Shown in pieces: positions 29,650 to 41,010 of a stretch of DNA of 64,000 nt; within the stretch, counting starts at the first letter, position 1, and every line of letters begins with the position of its first letter. This DNA is from Notospermus geniculatus. Its lineage: Eukaryota > Nemertea > Pilidiophora > Heteronemertea > Lineidae. The stretch lies in NCBI GenBank assembly GCA_002633025.1, contig NMRB01000107.1:8960-72959 (forward strand), in the 5' to 3' direction. The notes under the pieces were generated by a model, which saw only the letters and a program-made list of their open reading frames with translations, made no database searches and was not told the DNA's origin. Both the position numbers and the translations under genes were made by a program.

Positions 29650-29810
29650 TTGATACCGAACTGGAGGTATTGGTTGTCTCACCAAACCCGCGAGGGTGGA
29701 GCTAAAATGCAGACCTAAACCCGAGGCGCTTCGCCGAGGGTTTAGGTCGGAATGACAGCTCCACCCGAGCGGGTTTGGTGAGACGACCAATACCGACAGT
29801 GAGGTATCAA
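29650..29810. repeat. Foldback MITE with a 6-bp loop
   Basis: Arms ttgataccgaactggaggta... and ...gtgaggtatcaa are inverted through gtctcaccaaacccgcg / cgggtttggtgagac and cctaaacccgaggcg / cgagggtttagg. The two arms meet at 'cttcgc'. 161 bp. Confidence 0.9.
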
Positions 29811-31388
29811 TTTCTATTCTAAACCACCTTTCCATAAACCTTTCTGGCACTAAAACATTCGTAGGCCTATTCAGTTCAGTGCGATTTCATTGTAAATAGG
29901 CCTATTTTGAGATGTTCAGAGTCAATCCGACCCGGCATCCGGCTCCGCGGATGACGCTACGTCGATGACGCGACGTCACTGTGTAACAACATGTACATCG
30001 TGTCTACATCGTGTACATCGGTGTGCAGCGCTAGGCCCAACAAGCTGCAGGAGCCGAAATGAGACAGCAGGGCGCTTTCTTCAACGGATTTTCCGCAGGA
30101 TGTGTAGCTTATGATACAAAACATTCTTGGGATAGGTCAGTGAGTATAAATCTCGCCCATATTCTCTGCACCGCCTCTCTGAATGCTCGAAGCGAGAAAC
30201 ACATGGTCGGCGGTTTTGGTTGCGACACCAAAGCCCGGTGTGGTTAAAACGAGGCTAATGCATTATCCATTGAAAACAAGGCTCACTGCATGTGACCAAG
30301 GTGGTTTAGAATTCTTCACTCACACTGATCCAACCTCCGAATTCATGTTGGAGGAATGGGAAGCCCTCATGGAGCCCTGGGGTGGCTGCACAAAAACTCG
30401 GCTTGCGCTAGCACTGCAGAGCCGATCTGCCGATAGTGCTGTACATTTTTCCATGCATTTAAACACCGATAGACTGTCGAGGCCAGGCCACATCTATCAA
30501 AGGAGTTGACACCAGCTCCAGGCAACTCCAGGACATTTTTCCATTCAGACACTCAGTCTTAGACTGACCTGACCCGAGGCAAGTCAGTGCTGCAACTGAA
30601 AGTGGTTTAGGACACTGACGTCAACTCGAGGATTTTTCAGGTCCATGACATTCTGTGTACGATGCTTGCACGTGTAACGAAGTATAGCCAATTTCGTATA
30701 CAAGTCCAGCCACTAAGAAGCAGAAGTTTCCCCATCCAAATTGCAGCAGGCTCTTCCTTTGTTTAAAGGGAATCTACATTAGGCAGCTAGGCATTAGGTC
30801 ATATCAGTGACAGTGCGGTCACTTCACCACAGGTGGCGCTGGCAACTGATGAACTACTGATTTTGGCTCTTGCAATACCGGTACATGTCAGAGTTAGATA
30901 ATCATACCAACAGTTCGGTGTAATGAGCACATCAAAATGCCTATGAGAGGCTGCTAGGGTCCCTTCGAACTTCAATTCCGTGCCTTTCCATATGTAATGC
31001 TTGGAGCAAACATCCTCAATGAAAACAAAACTTTTCAGACGATATCTTCACACTTTCTCCTTCAGCATGAAAAGTCGCATTAGTCCATCCTTCATACTTA
31101 GAGAATAATATTTATAATACATCATTTATGATGAAAACTTGCTTAAGGAGTTTTCATATATGGAAATACGTGGCCAAGTGTGTTTACTTGATGATATTAA
31201 AACATATATTGATTGCTCGTATGAGGGGGAGACTAGGCACAAGTTGTGATTTTCCCTCATTTTGCAGCTCTATCCATCATTGAAGATGGATTTGGTCCCA
31301 TCAACCAACAAGAAAATAGTGGAACTTTACCATGAATTATTTGTTTTACTAATGGCGACATGTTCGCTCAATTAAGGGCCCCAAAGTG
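29811..31388. other. No recognisable gene
   Basis: Short ORFs at 30059-30247 and 30183-30509 carry no domain. 'acatcgtgt' words are repeated at 29996-30020. Unique-looking sequence otherwise. Confidence 0.3.
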
Positions 31389-31660
31389 GAGCCCTGATAC
31401 CCTAGTGGTTATGATATCCACTTCGCAAGCAAGAGGTCCTGGGTTCGAATCCATCCCGGGCCATATAGGATTAATCATCCACGACTCTTCATGTCCGTCG
31501 CATTTGATACTAGACATAGGACCTTGTACCTTGTACCTTTGCAAGGGCAAGTAAAAGACCCCATCCAAGTGAGGAACATGAGTATAGCTTGAGAGGCCTC
31601 TTCCATACTTACCAGAGCCAACAATGCCTTGGCTTTGCCCTGAGGGACAAATCAAATCCA
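31389..31660 (+). mobile_element. SINE family A, near full length
   Basis: Head GAGCCCTGATACCCTAGTGG (A-box) and GGTTCGAATCC (B-box, 31442-31452), then the full body (catccaagtgaggaacatga) and a short tail. One of the better preserved copies. Confidence 0.9.
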
Positions 31661-31665
31661 CTAAA

Positions 31666-31829
31666 AATACAGTCCACCCTCGCTGGCGGTACACCCTCGC
31701 TGGCGGTACACCCTCGCTGGCGGTACAGCGAGGGTATTGTTGTTCGCAATGTCGAAGTGCCTTCAACCGAGAAAGTCAATTGTCTGTGGCGGTACAGCGA
31801 GGGGCAGTTTAACGAGCGTGGACTGTATT
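31666..31829. mobile_element. MITE with AATACAGTCCAC termini and internal 17-bp triplication
   Basis: Left aatacagtccac and right gtggactgtatt are inverted. caccctcgctggcggta is repeated three times in tandem (31675-31725), with its inverse (ggcggtacagcgaggg) appearing at 31717 and 31789. Confidence 0.8.
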
Positions 31830-31847
31830 ACCTAAATTCAGTCCCAA

Positions 31848-31982
31848 CCTGGGGCGACCGCCACGAAACTACGATAGCACTAACAGGACCTAACAGAGAA
31901 ATTCTGTAATGGTAAAAGCCATTGCATACCTCTCTGTTAGGCCCTGTTAGTGCTATCGGAGTTTCGTGACGGCCCGCCCTGG
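31848..31982. mobile_element. Foldback MITE (CACGAAACT / CGATAGCACTAACAGG)
   Basis: Left cctggggcgaccgccacgaaact and right agtttcgtgacggcccgccctgg are inverted, continuing through cgatagcactaacagg / cctgttagtgctatcg. Lies 18 bp from the previous MITE. Confidence 0.85.
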
Positions 31983-32754
31983 TCTTTCGTTTCTATTGAT
32001 TTTGACCTCTATGGTGTAGACACTTTTCAATTAAGAACGGCATTTGGCATAGAGCTCTGCAATCAGGACACCTTCATCGGAGCATCTGTCCCTTTGAACT
32101 ACCGGTACATGTATATCATTAATAGCGAATTTCCACAATCCTAATACATACTAAATATGAAAATTGTGCTTCATATGCAAGAAAATGGCATTTCGGTCTC
32201 AATGCCTGCTGTCGGAACGATAAATGGGTTAAAGGAAGCAAACACATTCAGAGAAAATCCATACATAAGATATGTGAGGGCCCCTGGGACGATCTTATGG
32301 TTGAGGGTCTAGCCGTAGATGAAAATGAATGGATCTGTTATGAGGGATAGGTAAATGGCCTAATGGGTCTTGAAGAGAGTTGATGAGGGGGTAACAAGTA
32401 GTGGACTGATGTAGAGCACTTCATTTTTGGATATGATAATCGTTTTTGCCGCGAGTGGGAGGAGAGAGGAGAAGACGGAGTGGTTGGTGGTCTTGTGTTT
32501 GGGTGTATGCCAAATATCTCAGAGAGAATGGAGTGAAAAGAAAGTAACATTATCTACATCCACATGGATAAGAAATTTGCCATTGTGTTAGCTGTAGTGA
32601 CAGTCGCTGAATGAAAGCAAGCAAAGACATCATCATCAAAGTTTTTTTTTAAAGTTAAAAATTTTGAGATGAGAGAAGACAATGACACTCCGAAAAATGA
32701 CACAGTGACATTGGTCTGGTAGCCCCTTCCATCTCCTTTTTGACAGTAAATAAG
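31983..32754. other. No recognisable gene
   Basis: Short ORFs only; poly-T run at 32642-32651. Confidence 0.3.
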
Positions 32755-33025
32755 AAGCCCTGAAAGCCTGGTGGTTTCACATCCACTAAGCAAGCACCAA
32801 GATCCGAGTTCGAATCGAGCCTAGGCCCTAATACCCTTGCCTTCACTTCTGATGCATGGGACTGGCCGTGGTGCTTTCTACCTTGCACCTTTGCGAGGGT
32901 ATGTAGCAGACCCTGTCCAAGTGAGGAACGCAAGTTGTGATGGCCTCTTTTGTAGGTCCAGGTCTCTACTGGGCCATAAAAGAAATCGTCCATGGCCAGC
33001 GGGTTAGGTTGTGTCATATAAATGG
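32755..33025 (+). mobile_element. Chimeric SINE: family A head and body, family C tail
   Basis: 32755-32945 follows family A (head aagccctgaaagcctggtgg, B-box gagttcgaatcg, body gtccaagtgaggaac). 32970-33020 (ggccataaaagaaatcgtcc, atggccagcgggttagg) matches the family C tail at 43286-43320 (ggccataaaggaaatcctcc). Confidence 0.7.
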
Positions 33026-33515
33026 GGATACAGTAAAAGACCAAGGAGGAATATATCTCTCCGTGCTAGTAAACTATGGGCATCAATGGTAAATAAATTG
33101 TGAAACAAACCCTCACTTTATTACAATCAAATCAAACCTAAATGCATACTCAGGACTCTGTCATGACAGAAACGGTTCACTCGGTGCTCCATGTGTCAAC
33201 GATGGCTTCCGTGAACGATGATGGCTTCTAAATTAATAAGATTAGATGGCTAATACCACTGATACTAACCAATCGTATTACGCCATTAAAATATTCATCA
33301 CAAAACGCCACACCACGCTGACTGACGATACGATCATAGCACCAATATTAATCGTCGATTTTTGTCCCGGGGATTACAGTCGGCTCTGGGGTATTAAATG
33401 GTCTTTTTCGTAACCAAGCTATCTACGACTTTTTGTAATCGTCCTGGCTTTCAGACCAGATCAGACTAAAACCGTAAATTGATTTGCAAATCAAACTTTC
33501 CAGTAATGTTAGTTT
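33026..33515. other. Unique sequence, no gene
   Basis: 33200-33380 has several homeodomain-like ATTA words (taataagattagatggctaa, ccattaaa, attaatcg), but no repeat or ORF. Confidence 0.3.
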
Positions 33516-33590
33516 GGAGCTTGATACCTTCGTGGTAATCACATCCGCTTGGCAAGCGGCATGTCCCAGGTTCAAATTCGACACTTCCAT
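33516..33590 (+). mobile_element. SINE family A head fragment
   Basis: ggagcttgataccttcgtgg then ggcatgtcccaggttcaaatt, i.e. A- and B-box region only. Confidence 0.7.
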
Positions 33591-34457
33591 CTGGTCCAGT
33601 AGGAACATGGTTCTACTTCTTTAAACTTGTCATTCATTATGCAGTCCCGTAAAATGTCCATGAAAGCTCAGTGGTTAGCATTGGAAATTGGTGTCCTTCG
33701 GTTGTTTCGTGTGTGGGTGGGGGGACCAGAGAGGATTTCATTCATATCAAGACAGTTCTGAAAAAGTCCGAACTGGTGAAAAAATGTGAGGACCATCATC
33801 GCCAATGAACCCTCTCCAACCCAGACAACTCCGTTCATCAAGGCGTCGCCATCTGACGCTGACACGCTCCTGTTGTTCTTGCTAAACGATAAGGGCTGCT
33901 GTCCAGATTCATTAAGGCACTAGACATGCGAATGACCTGTTAAGGCACCGCTATCGATTAATATGTCCATTGCAAGAACACTCCTCCTGGCTCTGACTGA
34001 GCTGGCGTTGATAGAGTAGTTGGAGAGGAGAGTATATGGCCGGCGTACACCCAAGTAAATTGACTTCCTATCCATCAGACTTGTGATGCTGCGGTCCCTA
34101 GCAACTGGGATCACGCTGGATCAACCAGCTTTAGCATCGCCTCACTTCGTTGATCCAATACTTTCATAGTTTCTACCAGTGCAAATGATTCCGCGCCCAC
34201 GCTAGGCCCGTTGGCCATATCTTTTACAAGAAATGCATTAATTACAAGCGTAGCTCAGTTAAACTGCAAAAAAGCCCAACGCTTGACTGTGGATTCTTTC
34301 AATTTTGCGGTAAATGGAAGAACTGCAAGTTGTGCAACTGAGAGATCAAAGAAGACAGTGAACCCTGTTGTGTCCTTAATGTTGGTAGTTTCTGTTTGGA
34401 ATCGGTATTTGATCCCAATGATCCCTTTTAAGGTGATACAGTGACAGCATCACTGAG
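33591..34457. other. No recognisable gene
   Basis: No repeat or domain-bearing ORF identified. Confidence 0.3.
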
Positions 34458-34856
34458 GGGAATCCTGATAGCCAAGTGGTTATCACATCTGCTTAGCAAG
34501 CAGCAGGTCCCAGGTCCCAATCCAGCTTGGGCCATAAGGAACGTTCTTGGTTGGCGTTTGCCATCCTGCCATTTTGACCACTCAAGCAAGAATCCCAGTA
34601 GCATGTGGTTATCACATCCACTTAGCACGCGGCAGGTCCTGGGTTCCAATCCAGCCTGGGCAGTATAGGACTAATCATCCCTGGGGCGCATGGGGCGATA
34701 GTAAGCCCTGGTGCCTTGTACCTTGTGCCTTTGCATGGGCAAGTAAAAGATCCCATCCAAGTGAGGAACATGAGTAGCTTGAGATGGCCTCTCCCATACT
34801 TACCAGGGCCAATAATGCTTTGGCTTCGGTCCTGATGGAAAAATCCAATACAATCA
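34458..34856 (+). mobile_element. SINE family A with two heads and a 9-bp target duplication
   Basis: Head 1 at 34461-34545, head 2 and full body at about 34590-34856 ending aaaatccaatacaatc. ATCACTGAG flanks the whole unit at 34449-34457 and 34853-34861. The pair therefore inserted together or arose by later duplication. Confidence 0.85.
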
Positions 34857-34861
34857 CTGAG

Positions 34862-35316
34862 AATATTGACCATTTTCCCAGCCCTGCCTTCCTTTATCTA
34901 CCACAGATGAATTTCACTAAAAAATCTGTCGTGAGCACCCATTACACAATCTTCCTTCTAGAGAATTTATTCCGGATCACTCCTCCTAAGCTTCTCCTGT
35001 ATTTGTCACCTTAATTCTTCAATCAATCAGCTTGAGCCTGTTGGCTAACTGAAGTGAATCAATAACCTTATCAAGATAGTGAAAGTCCAATGTCGCTGTG
35101 TCTACGACTTGCCTCTATCCTGGCATCATGGCACGTAATACAAGGTCAGGCCACGTGGGACTCGGGACTTGCCAACACTGTCATGATGTCATGGATCTGA
35201 TTTTTATGGCGTGGTTAGACATCGCAGAAAGGATGAAGGTGGCGAGTTGACGATCATGTGCAGCAAAGATCGCTCCTGACATGCACCATTGAACTGTTGA
35301 TGTGTCAAAAATTTCT
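34862..35316. other. No recognisable gene
   Basis: Short ORFs only; no repeat identified. Confidence 0.3.
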
Positions 35317-35465
35317 ACCCTGTACCTTGTGTTTTTGCCAGGGCAAGTAAAAGACCCCATGATCCAAGTGAGGAACATGGGTAGCCTGAGGTGGCCTCTT
35401 CCATACGTACTTACCAGGACCAATAACGCCATGGCTTCGGTCCTGACCGAAAAATCTGACAGAAA
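35317..35465 (+). mobile_element. SINE family A, 5' truncated
   Basis: Body blocks ccctgtaccttgtgtttttg, caagtgaggaacatggg and cggtcctgaccgaaaaatct; no head. Confidence 0.85.
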
Positions 35466-36400
35466 TAACGTTGGGCATGACAGTGACAATTCTATCATGG
35501 CATGACACCCTCGGTTGCCTGGTCTCACTAAACTACAGCAGCGAGTTGCCAACTCCGACAATTACCTCGCAACCTAATCCCCAATTTTTCAGGCCAACAT
35601 CCCATAATACCTTTTTCTTGGCGGAACAGGTGCGAATAGCCATTAACGTTTAATCAACAGCTATTACGCGCTCGGAGATTAACCTGGTATTAAGAAATTT
35701 AAGGGTACGCATGACAAAAGCGTTGATAATGGCAACACCCAGAGAAATGGCAAATTCTAAGCTTTATCTCCAACTGTTGTTGATGACGATGCAATCAGCA
35801 ACTCTCAGGAAAGTGCCAAATGTGCCTAAGGTTTAGCGTTAATGCATCTATCAATGACAATGAAACTTGCTGTGTTGGAAAGCTTTCCAAATTTGCGTGT
35901 AAATGTTCAAATCGATGAAGACCGAGGCAATTTACTTTGAGGTGGTGGCAGGTCAATGGCTGCCCTGGAGTCTGGCACTAATGAATTATTGGACAAGGTG
36001 GCCCCTTAGGCGAAGAGTTTCTTTTAACTAGGCCCACAGATGGTCATGATCAACAACAAGGTTTTTTAAACAACATGTAATGGGTATGAAGAAAACGACC
36101 TTAACCACCCCCTGTCCAGCTCAGATCCATGGCTCTACGAGATCGCACTGTACACAGGGGTAGGTTTGCATCTTGACATATCAAGACCTTTGGTCACTTC
36201 CCCCTTCGAACTATGCTGAGCAAGAGTAGGAGTGATAGGAACGCTTGTCAGGGCAAGATGGGGTAGTTTTGTTGGGTTGGTCTCAAACCACTTCCATCAG
36301 TCCCTCGACCCGGCAGCCAAACACCTTTTTTGCTGCTTTCTGCCTTAGACCTATAAACCAAATCTTGCCTCAGGCAAGGTAGGTCAGGCCTGTGTGTTTG
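35466..36400. other. Unique sequence, no gene
   Basis: 35580-35900 contains several ATTA/TAAT words and a CAGGTG E-box; regulatory role speculative. 36293-36368 is partly repeated at 36682-36740. Confidence 0.3.
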
Positions 36401-36678
36401 AGGAGCTTGATAGCCTAGTGGGTATCACGTCCATGAAGGAAGCAGTGGGTCCCGGGTTCGAATCCTGGACCATGTGGGATTAATCATCCCTGGCTCTTCA
36501 ATCCGTCACATGGGACAGTAACCATGGTACCTTGTACCTTGTGCCTTTGCAAGGGCAAGTAAAAGACCCCATCCAAGTGAGGAACATGAGTAGTTTGAGA
36601 TGGCCTCTTCGGTACTTACCAGAGCCAATAATGCTTTGGCTTCGGCCCTGATGGAAAAGTCGTATACAATTACAAATA
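36401..36678 (+). mobile_element. SINE family A, near full length
   Basis: Head aggagcttgatagcctagtg, B-box gggttcgaatcc (36452-36463), complete body, tail gtatacaattacaaata. Diverged direct repeats of about 60-75 bp flank it on both sides. Confidence 0.9.
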
Positions 36679-37141
36679 CTTGTTCCATCATCCCTTGATC
36701 CGGCGTTCATCACTGCTTTCTGTCTAGGACTACAAACATGGATCTTGAGTTGTGCAGCAATAACATGATGGAAAATTAAACTGATTGGTACCTCCACCTC
36801 CACCAACTCACATCACACAAAACAGTTCATCGTCCTCTTGAATGATGAAAATTATTCCCCCCCCCACATGTTTATCAAAATCTGGATGCAACAAATCCCT
36901 TTTCAGTTAAGCGAATGCTGACAAAATGGAACATGTCACAGCACAGCTTTAATTTCGAATTCAGTGACACTGCCATCATAGTTGGAAACCATTTAATAAC
37001 TTTGAACTGTCGCTAACGACATTATTGGAAGCTGTAGAACTTCCAACGGTATGTTTGATATGGACATCTTTCAACTTTTAACAGAGTATCTAAAGGGAAG
37101 TTTCTGTCACTAGATCTGGGATGATGTCAGTCAGAAGACCT
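36679..37141. other. No recognisable gene
   Basis: Includes a C run at 36857-36866 and the right-hand copy of the flanking direct repeat. No ORF of note. Confidence 0.3.
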
Positions 37142-37722
37142 TGCTTTGTGAGTGCTCCTTTTGAACTGGTGTCACAGACTGCACCGGGAATCGAACCCGG
37201 ATCTCCTGCATGCAAGGCAGGCATTCTTCCACCAGGCCAAAAGTCCGGACGTAAGGCTCACACCTCCTAAATGTACCACATTCCTCCCCCTCTTACCTTT
37301 GAGATCCTTAACCCGTTACGACTTATGGTAGCTATCACATCTGATCAGACTCCCTCTGTTCAGAGTGATCCATGCTTTAAGGCAGAGATAGTCAAAGCCA
37401 AGATGAGAAAGGAAAGCACCTTCGCTGACAATGCCAAATGTCGCAAACCACAAGAGGATCGAACCCGAATCTCCCATGTGCAAGGCAGGCATTCTTCCAT
37501 CAAGCCAAAAGTCTGGACGTTAGGCTCGAGGGCCTAACACCTCCGAAATCTACCACACTTCTAATGAGCTGATTTGTGAGTGGCCCTTTTAAATTAGTGT
37601 TGCAGACCACACCGGGAATTGAACCCAAATCTCCCGTGTGTAAGGCAGGCGTTCTTCCATCAAGCCAGAAGTCCGGACGTTAGGCTTGAGGGCCTAGCAC
37701 CACCGATATCTTACCACACTGG
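37142..37722 (-). mobile_element. Three tandem tRNA-Ala(TGC)-like SINE family D units
   Basis: Units at 37142-37279, about 37437-37561 and 37571-37722. In minus sense each has an A-box-like TTGGCCTGGTGGAAGAATGC and, in the first unit, a perfect anticodon stem CCTGC-CTTGCAT-GCAGG (anticodon TGC) and a perfect T stem CCGGG-TTCGATT-CCCGG. Units 2 and 3 have decayed B-boxes. Acceptor stems do not pair fully, and the tRNA part sits inside a unit of about 120-140 bp, so this is a SINE rather than tRNA genes. Confidence 0.75.
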
Positions 37723-38030
37723 CAATAAATCTGTGTCGACTGCATTCTCTATCTTCTTAAACTACAATAAACCAGTTAGTCTTCACAAGCACTGCGACAG
37801 CACGGATAAACTGCCATGAATATTTCATCCGTAATTCCATTCCGTCATCAACTGTGTTTCATTTCTGCAGTTTAAACGACATTAAAATTCACAGGAGATG
37901 AGCTAATTGAGTCCGCTTTTATCAGGTTTCGGTTCTGCTCGTTCGCAGTGAGTATGTAGTGTGATAATCGAGATTGTATGGAACGATAGAGCGAAGTTGT
38001 GGCTTCATAATATCAAGAGCTGCTTCAGGA
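37723..38030. other. No recognisable gene
   Basis: Short spacer, AT-rich, no ORF of note. Confidence 0.3.
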
Positions 38031-38335
38031 TTTGGATTTGGATTTGTAGTAGATTTTTCCATCAGGGCCGAAAGCTGTGGTACTGAGATGGTTGGAATGG
38101 AGAAAGAGAGAAGGAAAAGGGCCAAACAATTCTTTATTTCTATTTTTATTTCTATGTATCCATCAGGGCTGAAGCCATAGCATTATTGGCCCTGGTAAGT
38201 ATGGAAGAGGCCAGCTACTCATGTTCCTCACTTGGATGGGGTCTTTTACTTGCCCTTGCAAAGGTACAAGGTAGAAGACACCAAGGCTTACTGTCCCATG
38301 TGACGGACTTTGTACAGGGACCTGCTCGAGATTGA
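38031..38335 (-). mobile_element. SINE family A, minus orientation, with split tail
   Basis: The tail word (tttttccatcagggccgaa) occurs at 38055-38072 and again, after about 80 bp, at 38160-38176 (catcagggctgaagcc). The body runs to a decayed head near 38335. Confidence 0.8.
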
Positions 38336-39942
38336 AATACTGCTCTGGTTTGCATCATAATTATTCATTTCGTACCAGTGTGATTTGTAGTATAGTTTCA
38401 ACCTCAGTGGACTCAAGTTAATTTGCATATTATGCAAAATGTGACCCGCTCAACCAAAAGCAGGCACTTGTCGCAAGTGATCATCATTGGTCATCAGTTT
38501 ATTCAACTGTTATCACTGCTGTCCATACAATTGTCAACCTGCCGAGAGGTACATGTACATTTCAGCTACTGTGTTGCGACAAGCACCTGCTTTTGCTGGA
38601 GCGGGTCACAAATTCTGATTGAAGGATTCTGGCTGTTCCATGGCTAGTTGAAACAGGTCAAGCAATGGCTCTGCAGCACCAGTCGGCACCTGCCGATAAG
38701 GTTAGTGGCCAAACGAACATGTTACAAAATAGCCCAGAACCTTGTGCCATCCATCCATCCATTCAGGGACACAATCTGAGAGCCAAGAGCGAGAACCTAA
38801 TTTAAGAGCCAAGAGCCAAAACCTAATCTGAGAGCCAAGCTCAAATTGTAGTCTTAGAAAATTTCCGTTCCAGTTGGATTCTATTGGTAACAGTTGCTAC
38901 CATTTCGTTTCTTCATCAACATCGATTTCATGGGAGGGATAAGTTATTGACATCAGTGCCTACGGCAGACGTAATGTCGTTGCTCCCACAAGGAAAGATT
39001 TTACGTCTTCGTTAAAATGCATTTTTCATCATCTACAAAACCCTGCAAACCTGCTGCTCGAGGTGTTGAAAAGTTTCCAACATAACCCGAAACTATGTAC
39101 ATCATTTGAATTTATCGCAAAACGATGTCATCAAGTTAAGCACAGACACGGGCTGTTTTCATTCCATTTCTGTAGCGACGACAATTTCCTCAAAGAAATA
39201 AACGCCAGTTATCGCACCAGAACGTTGGATAGAGCCAGCAAATTCAATTGTGACTCAGCAAGCTGTTAGATTATCTGACAGCGTTGACCCACCCTATGAA
39301 TAGCGAGTGAGATAATGGTTGGCCAGGAAATTGTCACCCGCACAGGANGTGGGCAACACACACATCGATATGTCACACTGCCGCCATGTTTTGACTCGGT
39401 GCACAGCGCTGCCACCAGAAAAACTCGGTGCATGCGCTGACGATTCTCCACGGTGCTGATGGAAACATACAAATATAGATACAAAATCATTAGGACAACT
39501 GGCCCTTTCCCTCTGTCTCTTTCTCCATTCCAACATGTCCTACCATCTCAGTACCTGACAGCGTTCTCCGGACACCAACTGCTCTTTTTATTCTTCCTCT
39601 CTCCATGTCTTTATCATCGCCATCTCACTTGCTCTATGTTGTTACGACATTACCAATTTTTTTGTTATTTTTATTGCCAAGGGAAACGTTAATACAAACA
39701 TGATAAACAATGACAAATTCATGTGAAAAACAAGACTTATCATGACTCTTGCATATTTTATAACAAAAGTTTCAGAGACCTGTCAACTGAATGTTTTTTT
39801 ACTCTTGTCTTGATCTGATAATTACACTTTAGGACCAAAAATTTATTGGTGTCAGTTTTTTTATGTTATACAGCATGCTCACATTTTGCAATCCATTCTG
39901 TCTTTTGTTCACCTGTTACCCAAACTCACATCCTCAAATGTC
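38336..39942. other. No recognisable gene
   Basis: 'agagccaagagc' words are repeated near 38780-38840. 'gcaggcacttgtcgcaa' (38460) has an inverted partner 'ttgcgacaagcacctgc' (38572), giving an inverted repeat of about 130 bp. An ambiguous base is at 39348. ORFs lack domains. Confidence 0.35.
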
Positions 39943-40281
39943 AGGCCCGACGCTGAAGCCTGCAGCACACGTCACCACTTTCGTTGCTCATACAGGCAAT
40001 TTTCGTGGTCGCCACGAAAATGGCCAAGTGTGCTGTGGCTGGCAATGACCACTCACCATGGAAATTCTGTGGTGACCATGAGTTGCCACAAGTTGCTGAA
40101 AATCAAACCGGTTTGATTTCTCACCACGAAAATTGCTCATAGTTGCCAGTTGTGGTGGTGCCTGGCCATCAGCAGCACACGAGCCCTCTGAGTGGTGACG
40201 TCTGCTGTAAACTGGCAACCGCCACAAAAACTGCCGAGCAACGAAAGTGGTGATGTGTGCTGCTAGCTTAAGAGGACCTGA
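39943..40281. mobile_element. MITE with GCAGCACAC...GTGTGCTGC termini
   Basis: Left gcagcacacgtcaccacttt and right aaagtggtgatgtgtgctgc are inverted and continue into cgttgctc / gagcaacg. The interior is full of gccacgaaaa / ttttcgtgg words. About 320 bp. Confidence 0.75.
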
Positions 40282-40529
40282 TTTCTTCAGGATGCTGAAC
40301 AGTGTTGACGTCGCCCTTGGCACTTCACAGCAATATCAACAATGCTGGTTGACCTACATTTTCGAACTTTGATTCTTGGTGAAGGACGAAAACTGGCCCC
40401 CCAACGAGTGAAAGGAAAGGAAGTAGACAGCTTTGCAGGGGTTTCAGCCGTCAGTAAATTTGAGCCGCGCTTTAGTTGTCTGGAGGAAGTCACTGAGACA
40501 GGGCTACAGAACCTAACAAGTCATAAAGA

Positions 40530-41010
40530 AGGTGGTGGGCAGTGGTTCGGGTATCCGACTAGCGATCAGAGGGTCCCGGGTTCGTATCCCACTGTGACAT
40601 GTGACTTCGGGCAAATCTCTTTGCCTTGTGGGCCTTCCTCCACCCAGGTGTAAAAAGGGGTACTGGCTGTAACTGCTCAATGGTGTGAATGAGCGCTCAT
40701 CTGAGTTACTGAAAGGTTTCAGGATAGACTGGGGTTAAAGTGTAAAGTCGGATGAGAACCTCTACCCCTAGAGCCACGATGATGTAGTGGTTTGGGTCTC
40801 CGACTAGCAGTCAGGTCCCAGGTTCGAATCACACTGGGCGTGGTGAGACTTTGGGCAAGTCTCTTTGCCTCACTGGCCTCTCTCCACCCAGGTGTATAAA
40901 TGGGTACCGGTCGGAAAAACTCAGATTGTAGCGCTGAATGAGCAGCTCATCAGAGTTCTACTGAAAGGTTTCAGGATAGACCAGGGTTAACGTGTAAAGT
41001 CAGATGACAC
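40530..41010 (+). mobile_element. Two SINE family B copies head to tail
   Basis: Copies 40530-40770 and 40771-41010. Heads have tagtggtt(c/t)gg, then gactag(c/t)agtcag and B-box (ggttcgaatcac). Bodies share ctctttgcctc, cacccaggtgta and tactgaaaggtttcaggata. Confidence 0.85.

Noticed and set aside
31368-31766. ORFs recurring in similar form at 19282, 34622, 36498, 47069, 51247 and 62493
   Set aside because: All are translations of the same SINE family A body, not a conserved protein family.
37174-37247. Functional tRNA-Ala gene
   Set aside because: Anticodon and T stems pair but the acceptor stem does not, and the segment is part of a tandemly repeated unit of about 130 bp.
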